DNA of 64,000 nucleotides from Anaerotignum faecicola (GCF_003865035.1 NZ_BHVZ01000014.1:396001-460000), one strand, 5' to 3'. Shown: positions 33,289 to 42,157, counted from the stretch's first letter. Translations and numbers: made by a program. The notes: generated by a model from the sequence alone, not told the origin.

Positions 33289-34734
33289 TTGAAACGAGTT
33301 TTGATGGATATTTCCGCCGACCTAACGCGGATTGCGTTAGCGGAGGACGGCGAATTAAAGGAATTATATTATGAAAGCAAGCGGGAGGAAAGCCTTGTCG
33401 GGAATGTTTACGCGGGGCGTGTGGCAAATGTCATGCCAAATTTGCAGGCGGCGTTTGTAGACATCGGCGCGGAGAAAAACGGCTATTATTATTACGGCAA
33501 TGCAAGAGCCGTTTCCGATGCGGAGAAAAACAGCGCAAGACCGAAGGTCGGGGATACGTTGCTATTGCAGGTGGAGAAGGATGCAGTCGGCACGAAGGGC
33601 GCGGTGCTGACAGGAAAGTTTTCCTTTCCGGGGAAATTTCTGGTGCTTTTGCCGGAGGAGGGCGGCGAAATCGGCATTTCCAGAAAAATTACGGATTCGG
33701 CGGAGCGTGCGCGGATTCGGGAAATTCTGACGGAGCTTCTGCCTGCGGACTGCGGCGCGATTGTCCGCACAAACGGGGAGGGCAAAAGCAGAGAGGAATT
33801 TGAAAGAGAATGGAAGCAGCTTTGGGCAAAATGCGAAAGGCTGAAAACGGGCGAATTTCTGAAGCCGCCTGCGCTGATTTCACAGGAAAACCATCCCGTC
33901 AAGCGTGCCGCAAGGGATTTTTACGGCGCGGATGTGGAGGAATATGTGGTCAATGAGGCGGAAAGCTATCGGGAATTGCTGGAAAGCGGAGACTTTAACG
34001 GCGAGGGACAGCCTGCCCTCAGACTGCATACCGATGCAATTCCGCTATTTGAGGCGTATTTTCTGGAGAGCCAGAGCGAGAAGGCACTGGACGAGCATGT
34101 CTGGCTGAAAAGCGGCGGTTTTCTGGTGATTGAGGAAACCGAGGCTTGCGTGGTGATTGATGTGAACACAGGGAAGGCAGCAGGCAGAGGGGATTTGCAG
34201 AAAACGATTCTGAAAACGAATCTGGAGGCGGCGGAGGAAGCGGCAAAGCAGATGCGCCTTAGAAATCTTTCGGGGATTATCATCATTGATTTTATTGATA
34301 TGGCAGATACGGCGGCGCAGAAGGAGGTTACACAGCGGCTGAAAAAGGCTGTGGCGAAGGATCGCATTAAGACGGTTGTGGTCGGCATGACAGAGCTGGG
34401 GCTGATGCAGGTGACGCGCAAAAAGACCAGACCCTCCCTGAAGCGGCAGATGACAACAAAATGCCGTGCCTGCGACGGCAGCGGCAGACTGCCCTCGATT
34501 GAATGGACGGTGACAAGGATGCGCAGAGAGGCGGAAAGCGTTTTTGCACATACGATTTATAACGAGCTGACAGTGCAGGCGGACAAGCGTCTGCTGGCTG
34601 CCTTTGCCGGAGGGGACGGTGCATGGAAAACGGCACTGGAGAAAAAAAGCGGCGGCACGATTCTTTTGGAGGAAAGCGAAATGGGCTTTGGGCAATATGC
34701 CATGGAGAAGCGGAAGAAAAAAGTAAATGTATGA
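33289..34734 (+). CDS. rng: Ribonuclease G/E family endoribonuclease
   Basis: A 481-residue RNase G-type enzyme for mRNA decay and rRNA 5' processing. The N-terminus has an S1 domain (ESLVGNVYAGRVANVMPNLQ..FVDIG). The DNase I-like catalytic part has VVIDVNTGKAAG and IIIIDFIDMAD, supplying the metal-binding aspartates. The zinc-link cysteines are CRACDGSG. The start is TTG after AAAGGTGAGGG. It ends at a small terminator (34735-34760). The next gene is rny, so two different decay endonucleases are neighbours with separate promoters. Confidence 0.95.
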   Translation: MKRVLMDISADLTRIALAEDGELKELYYESKREESLVGNVYAGRVANVMPNLQAAFVDIGAEKNGYYYYGNARAVSDAEKNSARPKVGDTLLLQVEKDAVGTKGAVLTGKFSFPGKFLVLLPEEGGEIGISRKITDSAERARIREILTELLPADCGAIVRTNGEGKSREEFEREWKQLWAKCERLKTGEFLKPPALISQENHPVKRAARDFYGADVEEYVVNEAESYRELLESGDFNGEGQPALRLHTDAIPLFEAYFLESQSEKALDEHVWLKSGGFLVIEETEACVVIDVNTGKAAGRGDLQKTILKTNLEAAEEAAKQMRLRNLSGIIIIDFIDMADTAAQKEVTQRLKKAVAKDRIKTVVVGMTELGLMQVTRKKTRPSLKRQMTTKCRACDGSGRLPSIEWTVTRMRREAESVFAHTIYNELTVQADKRLLAAFAGGDGAWKTALEKKSGGTILLEESEMGFGQYAMEKRKKKVNV

Positions 34735-34760
34735 AAGCGCCGCAAAGGCGTTTTCTTTGT
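34735..34760 (+). terminator. rng terminator
   Basis: GAAAGCGCC, loop GCAAA, GGCGTTTTC, followed by a T-rich tract. Confidence 0.65.
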
Positions 34761-34801
34761 TGCTTTTGCGCTTTGTACACTTTACTGTGCTGAATTGTTT
34801 C

Positions 34802-34830
34802 TTGACACACATGTGAAAAAGTTATAAAAT
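34802..34830 (+). promoter_or_regulatory. rny promoter
   Basis: TTGACA (34802-34807), 17 bases, TAAAAT (34825-34830); near consensus. Confidence 0.85.
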
Positions 34831-34882
34831 GAAAAAGGTGTATTTTCGCCATTACTTACAGATTATGTAAAACAATTAAAAA

Positions 34883-34903
34883 TTGCACTTTGAAAACTGA
34901 ATA
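34883..34903 (+). promoter_or_regulatory. boxA-like sequence in the rny leader
   Basis: CTTTGAAAACTGAATA lies 18 bases before the probable rny start. It is the core of the NusB/NusE boxA of Firmicute rRNA leaders. Over 21 bases it differs at one position from the copy in the 16S-23S spacer (62326-62346). Confidence 0.65.
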
Positions 34904-34920
34904 AGAGGGAGGTGTTTTTC

Positions 34921-36459
34921 ATTAATCCGATAAGTATGATTTGTGCTGTCGTAGGTTTGCTGATTGGCGTTATCATCGGTATTGCATACCGCAAGAAGAT
35001 TGCGGAGGGCAAGGTTGGCGTTGCGGAGGAAAGAGCCAACAAGATTGTCGAGGATGCAGTAAAGGATGCAGAGGCCAAGAAGAAGGAAATTCTTCTGGAG
35101 GCAAAGGAAGAGAGCATTAAGACAAAAAATGAACTGGAAAGAGAGGTTCGTGACAGAAGAAACGAGCTTCAGAAAAATGAAAGACGGCTGTTCCAAAAAG
35201 AAGAAACTCTGGACAAGAAGGTAGAGGCTCTGGAAAGAAAAGAGGAGCACATGACCAAAAAGCTGGAGGATTTGGACAGACAGAAGGAAGAAGCAAAGGA
35301 ACTGAGAGAAAAACAGCTCAGAGAGCTGGAACGAATTTCAGGACTGACCACCGAGGAAGCAAAGAATCACATTCTGGCAATGGTGGAAAACGATGTGAAG
35401 CACGAGGCAACCCTGCTCATCAAGGAAACGGAAAGCAAGGCGAAGATGGAGGCGGAAAAACGCTCCAGAGAAATTGTTGCAAATGCAATTCAGCGCTGTG
35501 CGGTTGACCATGTGGCAGAAACAACGGTTTCTGTTGTACAGCTGCCCAATGATGAGATGAAGGGACGTATCATCGGCCGTGAGGGCAGAAACATTCGCGC
35601 TTTGGAAACACTGACAGGCATTGACCTGATTATTGACGACACGCCGGAGGCAGTCATTCTCTCCGGATTTGACCCTATCAGAAGAGAAATTGCAAGATTG
35701 GCACTGGAAAAGCTGATTGTAGATGGGCGTGTACACCCTTCCCGTATCGAGGAAATGGTGGAAAAGGCAAGAAAAGAAGTGGAAACCACAATCCGCGAGG
35801 AAGGCGAGTCTGCAACCTTTGACACAGGTGTCAATGGGCTGCATCCCGAACTGGTAAAGCTGCTGGGGAAACTGAAATACCGCACCAGCTATGGACAGAA
35901 TGTATTAAAGCACTCTATCGAGGTATCCCATCTGGCCGGACTGATGGCGGCAGAGCTGGGGGTAGATGTCGTTCTGGCAAAGCGTGCAGGCTTACTGCAT
36001 GATATCGGTAAGAGTGTGGATCATGAAATGGAAGGCTCTCATGTCAGCATCGGTGTTGGCTTGCTGAAGCGTTACAAGGAAAACCATACCGTTATCAATG
36101 CGGTGGAGGCACATCATGGCGATGTGGAGCCGCAGAGCATTATCGCGGTGCTGGTACAGGCAGCAGATGCCATTTCTGCGGCAAGACCCGGCGCAAGACG
36201 CGAAACCTTGGAATCCTACATTAAGAGATTGCAGAAGCTGGAGGAAATTGCGGACAGCTTCAAGGGCGTTGAAAAATCTTTCGCAATTCAGGCAGGGCGT
36301 GAGCTGCGAATTATGATAGTACCCGAAGATGTGACGGACGAAGGTATGACACTTCTGGCAAGAGAAATTGCTAAGAAGATTGAAGAGGAATTGGAATACC
36401 CCGGTCAGATCAAGGTAAATCTGGTGAGAGAGACCAGAGCCGTGGAATACGCAAAATAA
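34921..36459 (+). CDS. rny: Ribonuclease Y
   Basis: The membrane-bound endonuclease that initiates mRNA decay in Firmicutes. The N-terminus is a transmembrane segment ([17 protein letters not shown]), followed by a long coiled coil (to about residue 200), a KH domain ([15 protein letters not shown]) and an HD domain ([21 protein letters not shown]). Length about 512 is normal. Start: the frame opens with GTG at 34912, but GGGAGG abuts that codon. An ATT at 34921 sits 8 bases after GGGAGG and gives (M)[10 protein letters not shown], aligned with the Bacillus start MTPIMMVL. I therefore place the start at the rare codon ATT. It has its own promoter and a boxA-like leader. Confidence 0.95.
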   Translation: MNPISMICAVVGLLIGVIIGIAYRKKIAEGKVGVAEERANKIVEDAVKDAEAKKKEILLEAKEESIKTKNELEREVRDRRNELQKNERRLFQKEETLDKKVEALERKEEHMTKKLEDLDRQKEEAKELREKQLRELERISGLTTEEAKNHILAMVENDVKHEATLLIKETESKAKMEAEKRSREIVANAIQRCAVDHVAETTVSVVQLPNDEMKGRIIGREGRNIRALETLTGIDLIIDDTPEAVILSGFDPIRREIARLALEKLIVDGRVHPSRIEEMVEKARKEVETTIREEGESATFDTGVNGLHPELVKLLGKLKYRTSYGQNVLKHSIEVSHLAGLMAAELGVDVVLAKRAGLLHDIGKSVDHEMEGSHVSIGVGLLKRYKENHTVINAVEAHHGDVEPQSIIAVLVQAADAISAARPGARRETLESYIKRLQKLEEIADSFKGVEKSFAIQAGRELRIMIVPEDVTDEGMTLLAREIAKKIEEELEYPGQIKVNLVRETRAVEYAK

Positions 36460-36480
36460 TTTTAACACCTGAAACAGAAA

Positions 36481-36510
36481 GAGCCATTCGGAAACGGATG
36501 GTTCTTTTTT
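36481..36510 (+). terminator. rny terminator
   Basis: GAGCCATTCG, loop GAAA, CGGATGGTTC, T6. Confidence 0.85.
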
Positions 36511-36536
36511 GGTATTTTGACGAAGGAGGAAGCAGC

Positions 36537-36902
36537 ATGACGATTGATACCTTTTCTTTCAGATATGCCGATACGGCAGGATTTATGGAATGGTTTCGCT
36601 ATAATCCGGCGCAGGGGCTTTGGATTGACAGATGTGACGGGGCAATGCAGGCGAAGCGGTGCCGGATGACGGAGGAGGAGCTGGCAGAGCTGGAGGAAAT
36701 CATCCGCGCGCATAAAATTGACGAATGGAATGATTTCTGCAAGCTGGATTTATGTATGTGCAGCGGCAACAGCTGGACGATTCATGTGACCTACAGGGAA
36801 AGCAGGGACGAATATATTCATGCGATGGGACACAGCGAAGCACCTGACGGATTTGCAGAGGGCAAACGTGCGATAGAAGCATTTTTTGAGCGATATCTTT
36901 AA
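36537..36902 (+). CDS. Conserved protein of unknown function
   Basis: A 121-residue soluble protein beginning MTIDTFSFRYADTAGF. The core EEELAELEEIIRAHKIDEWNDF is followed by a beta-rich part with CKLDLCMCSGNSWTIHVTY and a final helix GKRAIEAFFERYL. The Cys cluster could bind metal, but no known motif fits. Start: ATG with CGAAGGAGGAAG upstream; an earlier in-frame ATG at 36498 lies inside the rny terminator. A hairpin GTGGGGCA/TGCCCCAT ends the gene at about 36940. Confidence 0.7.
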   Translation: MTIDTFSFRYADTAGFMEWFRYNPAQGLWIDRCDGAMQAKRCRMTEEELAELEEIIRAHKIDEWNDFCKLDLCMCSGNSWTIHVTYRESRDEYIHAMGHSEAPDGFAEGKRAIEAFFERYL

Positions 36903-37018
36903 AAAGAAGGGGCTGTGGGGCAAAAATGCCCCATGGCTCTTGTATTTTACGGCAGTTTGTGGTATGTTTAAAACAGGAAGAATTGGAAATATCAGGTAAT
37001 TCGTAAGGAGGGACAAAA

Positions 37019-37240
37019 ATGTACACTGCTTTTTCCCCGGGGACAAAAAATCTATTTCTTGTGCTGTCTGCTGCCTGCTGCATTGTGGCATTTTTTTTGA
37101 TGGATGCCATGCGGAAGGAACAGAAGCGCAGAAAATGGGTCTGTGGGATATTGCTGTGTATTCTGGTTGCGATCGCTGTGGCAGGGTTTCATGAGGCGAA
37201 GCAATCGGCAGGGGTGCTTTCGGCGGCAGGCTGGATATAA
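37019..37240 (+). CDS. Small two-helix membrane protein, unknown function
   Basis: A 73-residue hydrophobic protein with two transmembrane segments (FLVLSAACCIVAFFLMDAM and WVCGILLCILVAIAVAGF) joined by a basic loop RKEQKRRK. A strong GTAAGGAGGGAC site supports translation. The loop plus second helix (RKWVCGILLCILVAIAVA) resembles the start of the protein at 37519 (RKWAVGILLCIVAVVLA), so the two may share ancestry. A terminator with GCTGTGGGAA/TTCCCGCGGC and T6 follows at about 37252-37285. Confidence 0.65.
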   Translation: MYTAFSPGTKNLFLVLSAACCIVAFFLMDAMRKEQKRRKWVCGILLCILVAIAVAGFHEAKQSAGVLSAAGWI

Positions 37241-37279
37241 GGGAAAGAAAAAATGGCTGTGGGAAGGGATTCCCGCGGC

Positions 37280-37313
37280 TTTTTTATGTTGGAAAGTTTT
37301 TTATGTTGGAAAG
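37280..37313. repeat. 17-bp perfect tandem duplication
   Basis: TTTTTTATGTTGGAAAG occurs twice head to tail (37280-37296, 37297-37313), beginning in the T-run of the preceding terminator. Confidence 0.7.
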
Positions 37314-37439
37314 GGATTGTCGGGGATTCTGCAAAGGACGGCTTTTTTGTGATGTATACGTTATTTGAGAGAAAGAGGGGGGATTTCTTACGAATTTCTT
37401 AATTTTGCGGATGGGAAACGATTTTGCGGCGGGATTTGC

Positions 37440-37468
37440 TTTACGGAAGGGGGATTTTATTGTATGCT
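37440..37468 (+). promoter_or_regulatory. Promoter of the 37519-38384 pair
   Basis: TTTACG (37440-37445), 17 bases, TATGCT (37463-37468). Confidence 0.65.
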
Positions 37469-37518
37469 CGAAATAGGAAAAATGCGGCTGTGAAGGGCTA
37501 CAAAGGAGGGGGATGGCA

Positions 37519-38172
37519 ATGAAGAAGCAAAGGAAATGGGCGGTTGGCATTTTGCTGTGTATTGTTGCGGTGGTTCTTGCAATCTGGGTTGGTGCGGCAA
37601 AGGATGAGAAGGACGGAGACAGGGAGAGTCTGTATGAAAATGTAGATTACGGTCTTGGGTTTTGGATGCCGCAGGGCTATACGGAGAATCCGTTTTATAT
37701 TTCCGACATGGAAACGGTTGGAAATGGGCTGATGGTCGGATTTTTTGCACCGGAGGCGGATATGCAGATTTTCTCCTTCTGGTATCTGGATAAGGCGTAT
37801 TGGGAAAATGAGGTCAAGGAAAGCTATTCGGGGATGTACCGACAGGTTTATGCGGATGAGGAACGGGTGCTGCTCTGCGTTTTTGTGACGGATGTGCAGT
37901 ATGATCCGGAGAATCGGGAGAAAAAGAAGGAATATGAAAAATTGCATGACTTGCAGGATGAAATGTGTGACAGCTATTATTTCTTTGAAGTGCCGGAACG
38001 GGGCGAGCCTGTGGGCAAGATGCCGCAGTTTGATATTCCGGAAGGGGATGCACATATAACGGTAGCCGTTGCTGTGCATGATGGAAAGGGATATGCTTTG
38101 ACAAAAGAGGAATATCTTTTTCTGGAAAATGGCGGCGACGTTGAGGAGATGTTAAAGGAGAGAGAAAAATGA
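37519..38172 (+). CDS. Membrane-anchored or secreted protein of unknown function
   Basis: A 217-residue protein. KKQRKWAVGILLCIVAVVLA is an uncleaved signal anchor or signal peptide. The outer part starts after KDEKDGDRESL and is aromatic-rich (GLGFWMPQGYTENPFYI, IFSFWYLDKAYWE), without cysteine motifs. The ATG at 37519 has AGGAGG 9 bases upstream; the ATG at 37513 is too close to it. Its last codon overlaps the start of the small zinc protein gene (ATGA), so the two are coupled. Not recognised. Confidence 0.7.
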   Translation: MKKQRKWAVGILLCIVAVVLAIWVGAAKDEKDGDRESLYENVDYGLGFWMPQGYTENPFYISDMETVGNGLMVGFFAPEADMQIFSFWYLDKAYWENEVKESYSGMYRQVYADEERVLLCVFVTDVQYDPENREKKKEYEKLHDLQDEMCDSYYFFEVPERGEPVGKMPQFDIPEGDAHITVAVAVHDGKGYALTKEEYLFLENGGDVEEMLKEREK

Positions 38173-38384
38173 AATGTCCGATTTGCGGAGGAGAAATGCA
38201 GGAGGGCTTCCTTGGGAGCGGTCGCGAGATTGTATGGACACCGCAGACGGGAAAAATAAAGCCGCCGCGGAACACAAAGGGAGCGGAGCGATTGGAAAGA
38301 AATGAGGAGATGCCGTTCTGGTGGATGTATTATTATGTGGATGCAAAACGATGTGAAAAATGCGGATTGATTCTGACAAGATAG
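38169..38384 (+). CDS. Small zinc-ribbon protein (DUF6487/PF20097-like)
   Basis: A 71-residue protein with CPICGGEMQEGFLGSGREIVWTP at the start and CEKCGLILT at the end. The four cysteines CxxC...CxxC form a zinc ribbon. The spacing and MKCPICGGEM start match a small Firmicute family annotated DUF6487 (from memory). Translation starts inside the stop of the upstream gene (ATGA). Function unknown. Confidence 0.75.
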   Translation: MKCPICGGEMQEGFLGSGREIVWTPQTGKIKPPRNTKGAERLERNEEMPFWWMYYYVDAKRCEKCGLILTR

Positions 38385-38402
38385 ATTTGATGAAGGAATC
38401 AG

Positions 38403-38438
38403 CCCCCTTTGCCGACCTGCGGCGAGGGGGTTATTTTA
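38403..38438 (+). terminator. Terminator before recX
   Basis: CCCCC..GCCG-ACCTG-CGGC..GGGGG followed by TTATTTTATTTTT. Confidence 0.75.
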
Positions 38439-38453
38439 TTTTTAAGGAAGATA

Positions 38454-38462
38454 TGCTATAAT
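38454..38462 (+). promoter_or_regulatory. Extended -10 promoter of recX
   Basis: TGCTATAAT, an extended -10 element, 31 bases before recX; the -35 region (TTTTAT) is weak. Confidence 0.6.
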
Positions 38463-38493
38463 GATGTATCGAAAAAAGAAAGGAGGCAGTGCC

Positions 38494-39117
38494 ATGCGGA
38501 TTACAGCCATCACGCAGCAGAAGCGTGACCCAAACAGATACAATATTTTCATTGACGGCGTATATGCCTTTGCACTGCCTATGCAGGATATTCTGTATTT
38601 CAAGCTGAAGGAGGGGCAGGAGGCGGCGGAGGAGACGATTGCCTTTATCCACAAAAACCTGATTTACATTAAAGCGCAGGATACGGCCTTGCGTTTCCTT
38701 GGCTACAAAATGCGGACGGTGCAGGAGATTCGCCAAAAGCTTCTGGAAAAGGAGTTTGCGGAGGATGTGATTGTGGAAGTCCTTGTCTTTCTGGAAAAAT
38801 ACGGCTATGCGGATGACAGGGAATACTGTCGCAGATATATCAGAGAAAGGCTGCGGCTCAAGCCGAAAAGCGGCTATGCGCTCGGACTGGAGCTGCGGCA
38901 GAGGGGCGTTTCCTCCCGTATCATTGAGGAAGTGCTTGCGGAAACGGAGATTGACGAGGCGAGCGATGCCCTGCGGTGGCTGGAGAAAAAAAGCCGCGGA
39001 CAATGGCCGCCCGAAAACGAAAAAAAGAAAAAACAGCTGTTTGATTTCCTGCTGCGGAAGGGGTATTCCTACGATATCATCAAGGAGGCGTTTCGGCAGA
39101 TGGAGGAACGGAGGTGA
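38494..39117 (+). CDS. recX: Regulatory protein RecX
   Basis: RecX binds RecA filaments and limits their activity. The 207-residue protein has the three-helix RecX repeats: ALRFLGYKMRTVQEIRQKLLEK, YGYADDREYCRRYIRERL and LRLKPKSGYALGLELRQRGVS. The C-terminal repeat is KKKQLFDFLLRKGYSYDIIKEAF. The ATG at 38494 follows AGAAAGGAGG. It lies 6 bases before the TPR gene and forms an operon with it. Confidence 0.9.
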   Translation: MRITAITQQKRDPNRYNIFIDGVYAFALPMQDILYFKLKEGQEAAEETIAFIHKNLIYIKAQDTALRFLGYKMRTVQEIRQKLLEKEFAEDVIVEVLVFLEKYGYADDREYCRRYIRERLRLKPKSGYALGLELRQRGVSSRIIEEVLAETEIDEASDALRWLEKKSRGQWPPENEKKKKQLFDFLLRKGYSYDIIKEAFRQMEERR

Positions 39118-39123
39118 AAGCAA

Positions 39124-41376
39124 ATGGCTTTTTATATCGGAGAAATGAAGAAGGTACGGAACAGCTTTTTTGAGGCCTACAAGGACGGGGACTACAAGAA
39201 GGCGATTGTTCTGGGGAATAAGCTATTGCAGATTTATGCGGAAAACGATGACTGCGACTGTATTGAGTATGCGGTGGATATGAGCAATCTGGCGATGGTG
39301 TTTGACCGCTTGCAGCTATATCCGCAGGCGGAGAAATATTACAAGCAGGCGGCGGAGCTGAAGAAGCGCTGCGGCGGAGAGAGCCTTTCCTATGCGGACA
39401 CGCTGAACAATCTTGCGATTGTATATAACCAGACGAGCAGACAGACGGAGGCACTGCGTCTGCACCGAAAGGTGCTGGAGATTCGGGAGGCAAAGCTTGG
39501 CAGGGAGCATGCGGATTTTCTGCACAGCCTGTATCATATCGGGAATACATACGAGCTTTTGGGGGAATATGACAAGGCGATCGAATACCATGCGATGGCA
39601 TTGAGGAACAATACCTTTTCTACGCTGGAGCTGGCGGATGTGCATGGGGCGCTTGCCAGAGCCTATGAGGCGAAGGGGAATTATAAAAAGGCAATCTATT
39701 ATTACGAGATTTGTCTGGATCTGATTGAGAAGGCGCGCGGCTGTGATACGTTTTATTACATGATGAACGTGCTGACGCTGGCTTCTGTCTGCGAAAAGGC
39801 CGGACTATTGGATTTGGCGGTGGAATACTGCGAAAAGGCGGTGGAAATCCGCAGAGAGCTGATGAGCGAGGAGCATCTGGATTTCATCAACAGTCTGAAT
39901 TCTCTGGCGGCGCTGTGCTGTAAGGACGGGCAATATGACAGAGCGCTGGAGGTGCATCGGGAGGTTCTGGAGATTGTGGAGCGGATGCTGGGGAAGGAGC
40001 ATATTTTTTATGCGGATGCGCTGAGCAACCTCAGTGTGGATTACGGCGGCAAGAAGGAATTTAAAAAGGCACTTGCGCTGAGCAAAAAGGCTTTGCAGCG
40101 GAAGAAGGAGCTTCTGGGCGAGGAAGATCCGCAGATTGCGGCGTGCTACATGGCGATGGGGACGCTGTATGAAAGCATGGGCAAGGCGGAGGAGGCTTTG
40201 CAGTGCTACGAGGCTGCGGAGGCACTGCGCAGTGCGATTGCGGACGGAAGGAATACAGCCTATGCGGATACGCTGACGGCAATCGGCAAGCTTTACGAAG
40301 GACAGGAGGCATACGACGAGGCGGAGCGCTTTGTCAGAAAGGCACTGGAGGTGCGGAAAAGCTGTGGCGATGAAAAAAGCGGCATGTATCTCTGGTGTTT
40401 GCATCTGCTGGCGGAAATCGAGCGGCGGCAGGAGGATTTCGATGCGGCGGTCGGACATTGCCGACAGGCGGCGGAGATTGCGAAGGAACGCTTCGGAGCA
40501 GAGCATCCCCGTTATGCAACGGCGTTGGAAAAGCTTGGACTGATAGAGGAAGCGGTGGATCATCTGGAGGAGGCGGAGGAGGCCTTTACCAGAACGGCAG
40601 AAATTCGCAAGGAAATGCTGGATGAGGATAATCCGCTGTATCTGGGAACCTTGGAAGCACTGGCGCGTGTATTTGTGAAGCAGGAGGCATACGAAAAGGC
40701 AATTGAACTGTATCAGGAAAAGAATGATTTGAATTTTGAGGAAACACCGCAGGAGCAGTTGGCGGCGGCAAATAATCTGCTTGCGATTGCGAACTGCTAT
40801 CGCCTTTCGGGTGTAGAGGAAAAGGCGGCGGCGTATTTTGCAGAGGCAGAGGCAAAGCAGAAGCGGAGCGGACTGCCAATGGATGAGACCTACGAAAAGC
40901 GCAGAGGGCTTTATCTGCGGCAGAAAATGGAGCATGCCATGCCGCCCAAGCCGAAGAAGGGCGGAGATATCCGGAAGGAGCTGGAATATTACAGCGCGTT
41001 GGCGCTTTCTATTCGCAACAAGGAGGGCGAGGGGCAGAGCTTTGCCAAGGTGCTGCTGAAAACGGCTGCGCTGCATGCAAAGCTGGGAAATCAGCGGGAT
41101 ACGGAAACGCTGCTTGACCGTGTGCTTTCCATCGGGGCGAAGGAGGGGATATTTACGACCTCCTTCGGCAGACTCTGCGACCGCGTTGGCAGGATTTACG
41201 CCGAGGCAGGCAGCAAGAATAAAGCGGAGGCAACGCTGAGACAGGCATACCAGATTCAGACGATGACCGAAAAATGTATGACCGGACAGGGACAGGCACT
41301 TCTGCTGCGCCTGTTGCAGGAAAAAGGCGATGAAAAAGCCTATTTTGCAGTAAAAAATGCAGGAAAATTGGAATAA
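39124..41376 (+). CDS. Kinesin-light-chain-type TPR repeat protein
   Basis: A 750-residue soluble protein built from about a dozen 42-residue TPR units. Units are recognisable by repeats such as YADTLNNLAIVYNQTSRQTEAL, FLHSLYHIGNTYELLGEYDKAI and FINSLNSLAALCCKDGQYDRAL. There is no signal peptide, membrane segment or enzymatic domain. Such tetratricopeptide arrays act as protein-binding scaffolds; the partner is unknown. Ribosome site GGAGGTGAAAG overlaps the end of recX, so expression is coupled to recX. Repeats appear degenerate in the last 130 residues. Confidence 0.85.
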   Translation: MAFYIGEMKKVRNSFFEAYKDGDYKKAIVLGNKLLQIYAENDDCDCIEYAVDMSNLAMVFDRLQLYPQAEKYYKQAAELKKRCGGESLSYADTLNNLAIVYNQTSRQTEALRLHRKVLEIREAKLGREHADFLHSLYHIGNTYELLGEYDKAIEYHAMALRNNTFSTLELADVHGALARAYEAKGNYKKAIYYYEICLDLIEKARGCDTFYYMMNVLTLASVCEKAGLLDLAVEYCEKAVEIRRELMSEEHLDFINSLNSLAALCCKDGQYDRALEVHREVLEIVERMLGKEHIFYADALSNLSVDYGGKKEFKKALALSKKALQRKKELLGEEDPQIAACYMAMGTLYESMGKAEEALQCYEAAEALRSAIADGRNTAYADTLTAIGKLYEGQEAYDEAERFVRKALEVRKSCGDEKSGMYLWCLHLLAEIERRQEDFDAAVGHCRQAAEIAKERFGAEHPRYATALEKLGLIEEAVDHLEEAEEAFTRTAEIRKEMLDEDNPLYLGTLEALARVFVKQEAYEKAIELYQEKNDLNFEETPQEQLAAANNLLAIANCYRLSGVEEKAAAYFAEAEAKQKRSGLPMDETYEKRRGLYLRQKMEHAMPPKPKKGGDIRKELEYYSALALSIRNKEGEGQSFAKVLLKTAALHAKLGNQRDTETLLDRVLSIGAKEGIFTTSFGRLCDRVGRIYAEAGSKNKAEATLRQAYQIQTMTEKCMTGQGQALLLRLLQEKGDEKAYFAVKNAGKLE

Positions 41377-41381
41377 TTCAG

Positions 41382-41410
41382 TTGACAGGGCGGTTTGGGT
41401 GTGGTAGTAT
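41382..41410 (+). promoter_or_regulatory. Promoter of the rplU-prp-rpmA operon
   Basis: TTGACA (41382-41387), 17 bases, TAGTAT (41405-41410). Confidence 0.8.
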
Positions 41411-41414
41411 ATTG

Positions 41415-41482
41415 AAGTATGTTCAGCCGCGTGGAGAGGTTCGAGAAAATCGGAGAAAGGCTCCGATTACCGTATCCAGCGA
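41415..41482 (+). promoter_or_regulatory. L21 leader (ribosomal protein autoregulatory RNA)
   Basis: The sequence GTTCAGCCGCGTGGAGAGG, a following AATCGGAG..CTCCGATT hairpin and TACCGTATCCAGCG match the L21 leader family found before rplU in Firmicutes. It lies between promoter and rplU and probably mediates feedback by L21. Confidence 0.85.
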
Positions 41483-41506
41483 GTAAAATTGCGAGGAGGT
41501 GTCAAC

Positions 41507-41812
41507 ATGTACGCAATTATTGAAACCGGTGGTAAGCAGTATAAAGTATCCGAAGGTGATATCATCACAGTGGAAAAGCTGGCAGTAGAAGCAGGCTCCG
41601 AATACAAATTCGATAAGGTTCTGGTTCTGGCAAAGGAAGGCGATATCAAAGTAGGTGCTCCTTACGTGGAAGGTGCCGCTGTTACAGCATCCGTAATCGG
41701 TGACGGCAAGGAAAAGAAGGTTGTAGTTTACAAATACAAACCTAAAAAAGGTTTCCACAAAAAAAGAGGCCACAGACAGCCTTTCACAAAGCTGCAGATC
41801 AAATCCCTGTAA
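41507..41812 (+). CDS. rplU: Large subunit ribosomal protein L21 (bL21)
   Basis: A 101-residue ribosomal protein. [18 protein letters not shown] is the invariant start and [22 protein letters not shown] the conserved end that binds 23S rRNA. The ATG at 41507 follows GCGAGGAGGTG; the longest frame includes that ribosome site. First gene of the conserved rplU-prp-rpmA cluster. Confidence 0.98.
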   Translation: MYAIIETGGKQYKVSEGDIITVEKLAVEAGSEYKFDKVLVLAKEGDIKVGAPYVEGAAVTASVIGDGKEKKVVVYKYKPKKGFHKKRGHRQPFTKLQIKSL

Positions 41813-41821
41813 TTTTCAGCT

Positions 41822-42154
41822 ATGATTAAAGCAAGGATTTATCGCAAAAATCAAAAAATCTGCGGATTTGAGATTTCCGGTCACGCAGGTTATGCACAGG
41901 CAGGCGAGGATATCGTTTGTTCTGCGGTAACAGTGCTTTGTTTTAACACAGTCAACGCTGTGGAGAAATTCACTGACATCCCATTCAAGGCGGATGTGGA
42001 TGAAAAACGCGGCGGTTATCTCAAAGTCTTGTTTCCCCTTGAGGGAATGGAGGACCATGATACACAGCTTCTTCTGAAAACGCTGGTCATGGGGCTTTCC
42101 GATATAGCATTAGAATACAAAAACTATCTCACTTTGATACATGAGGAGGTGTGA
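41822..42154 (+). CDS. prp: Ribosomal-processing cysteine protease Prp
   Basis: Removes the N-terminal extension of L27. The 110-residue protein has the catalytic His21 in ISGHAGYAQAGEDIVCSAVTVL and Cys33 in the same motif. It lies between rplU and rpmA as in other Firmicutes. The 9-base gap to rplU lacks a clear Shine-Dalgarno, so translation probably depends on ribosomes finishing rplU, which would keep Prp low relative to L21 and L27. Confidence 0.96.
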   Translation: MIKARIYRKNQKICGFEISGHAGYAQAGEDIVCSAVTVLCFNTVNAVEKFTDIPFKADVDEKRGGYLKVLFPLEGMEDHDTQLLLKTLVMGLSDIALEYKNYLTLIHEEV

Positions 42155-42157
42155 AGT

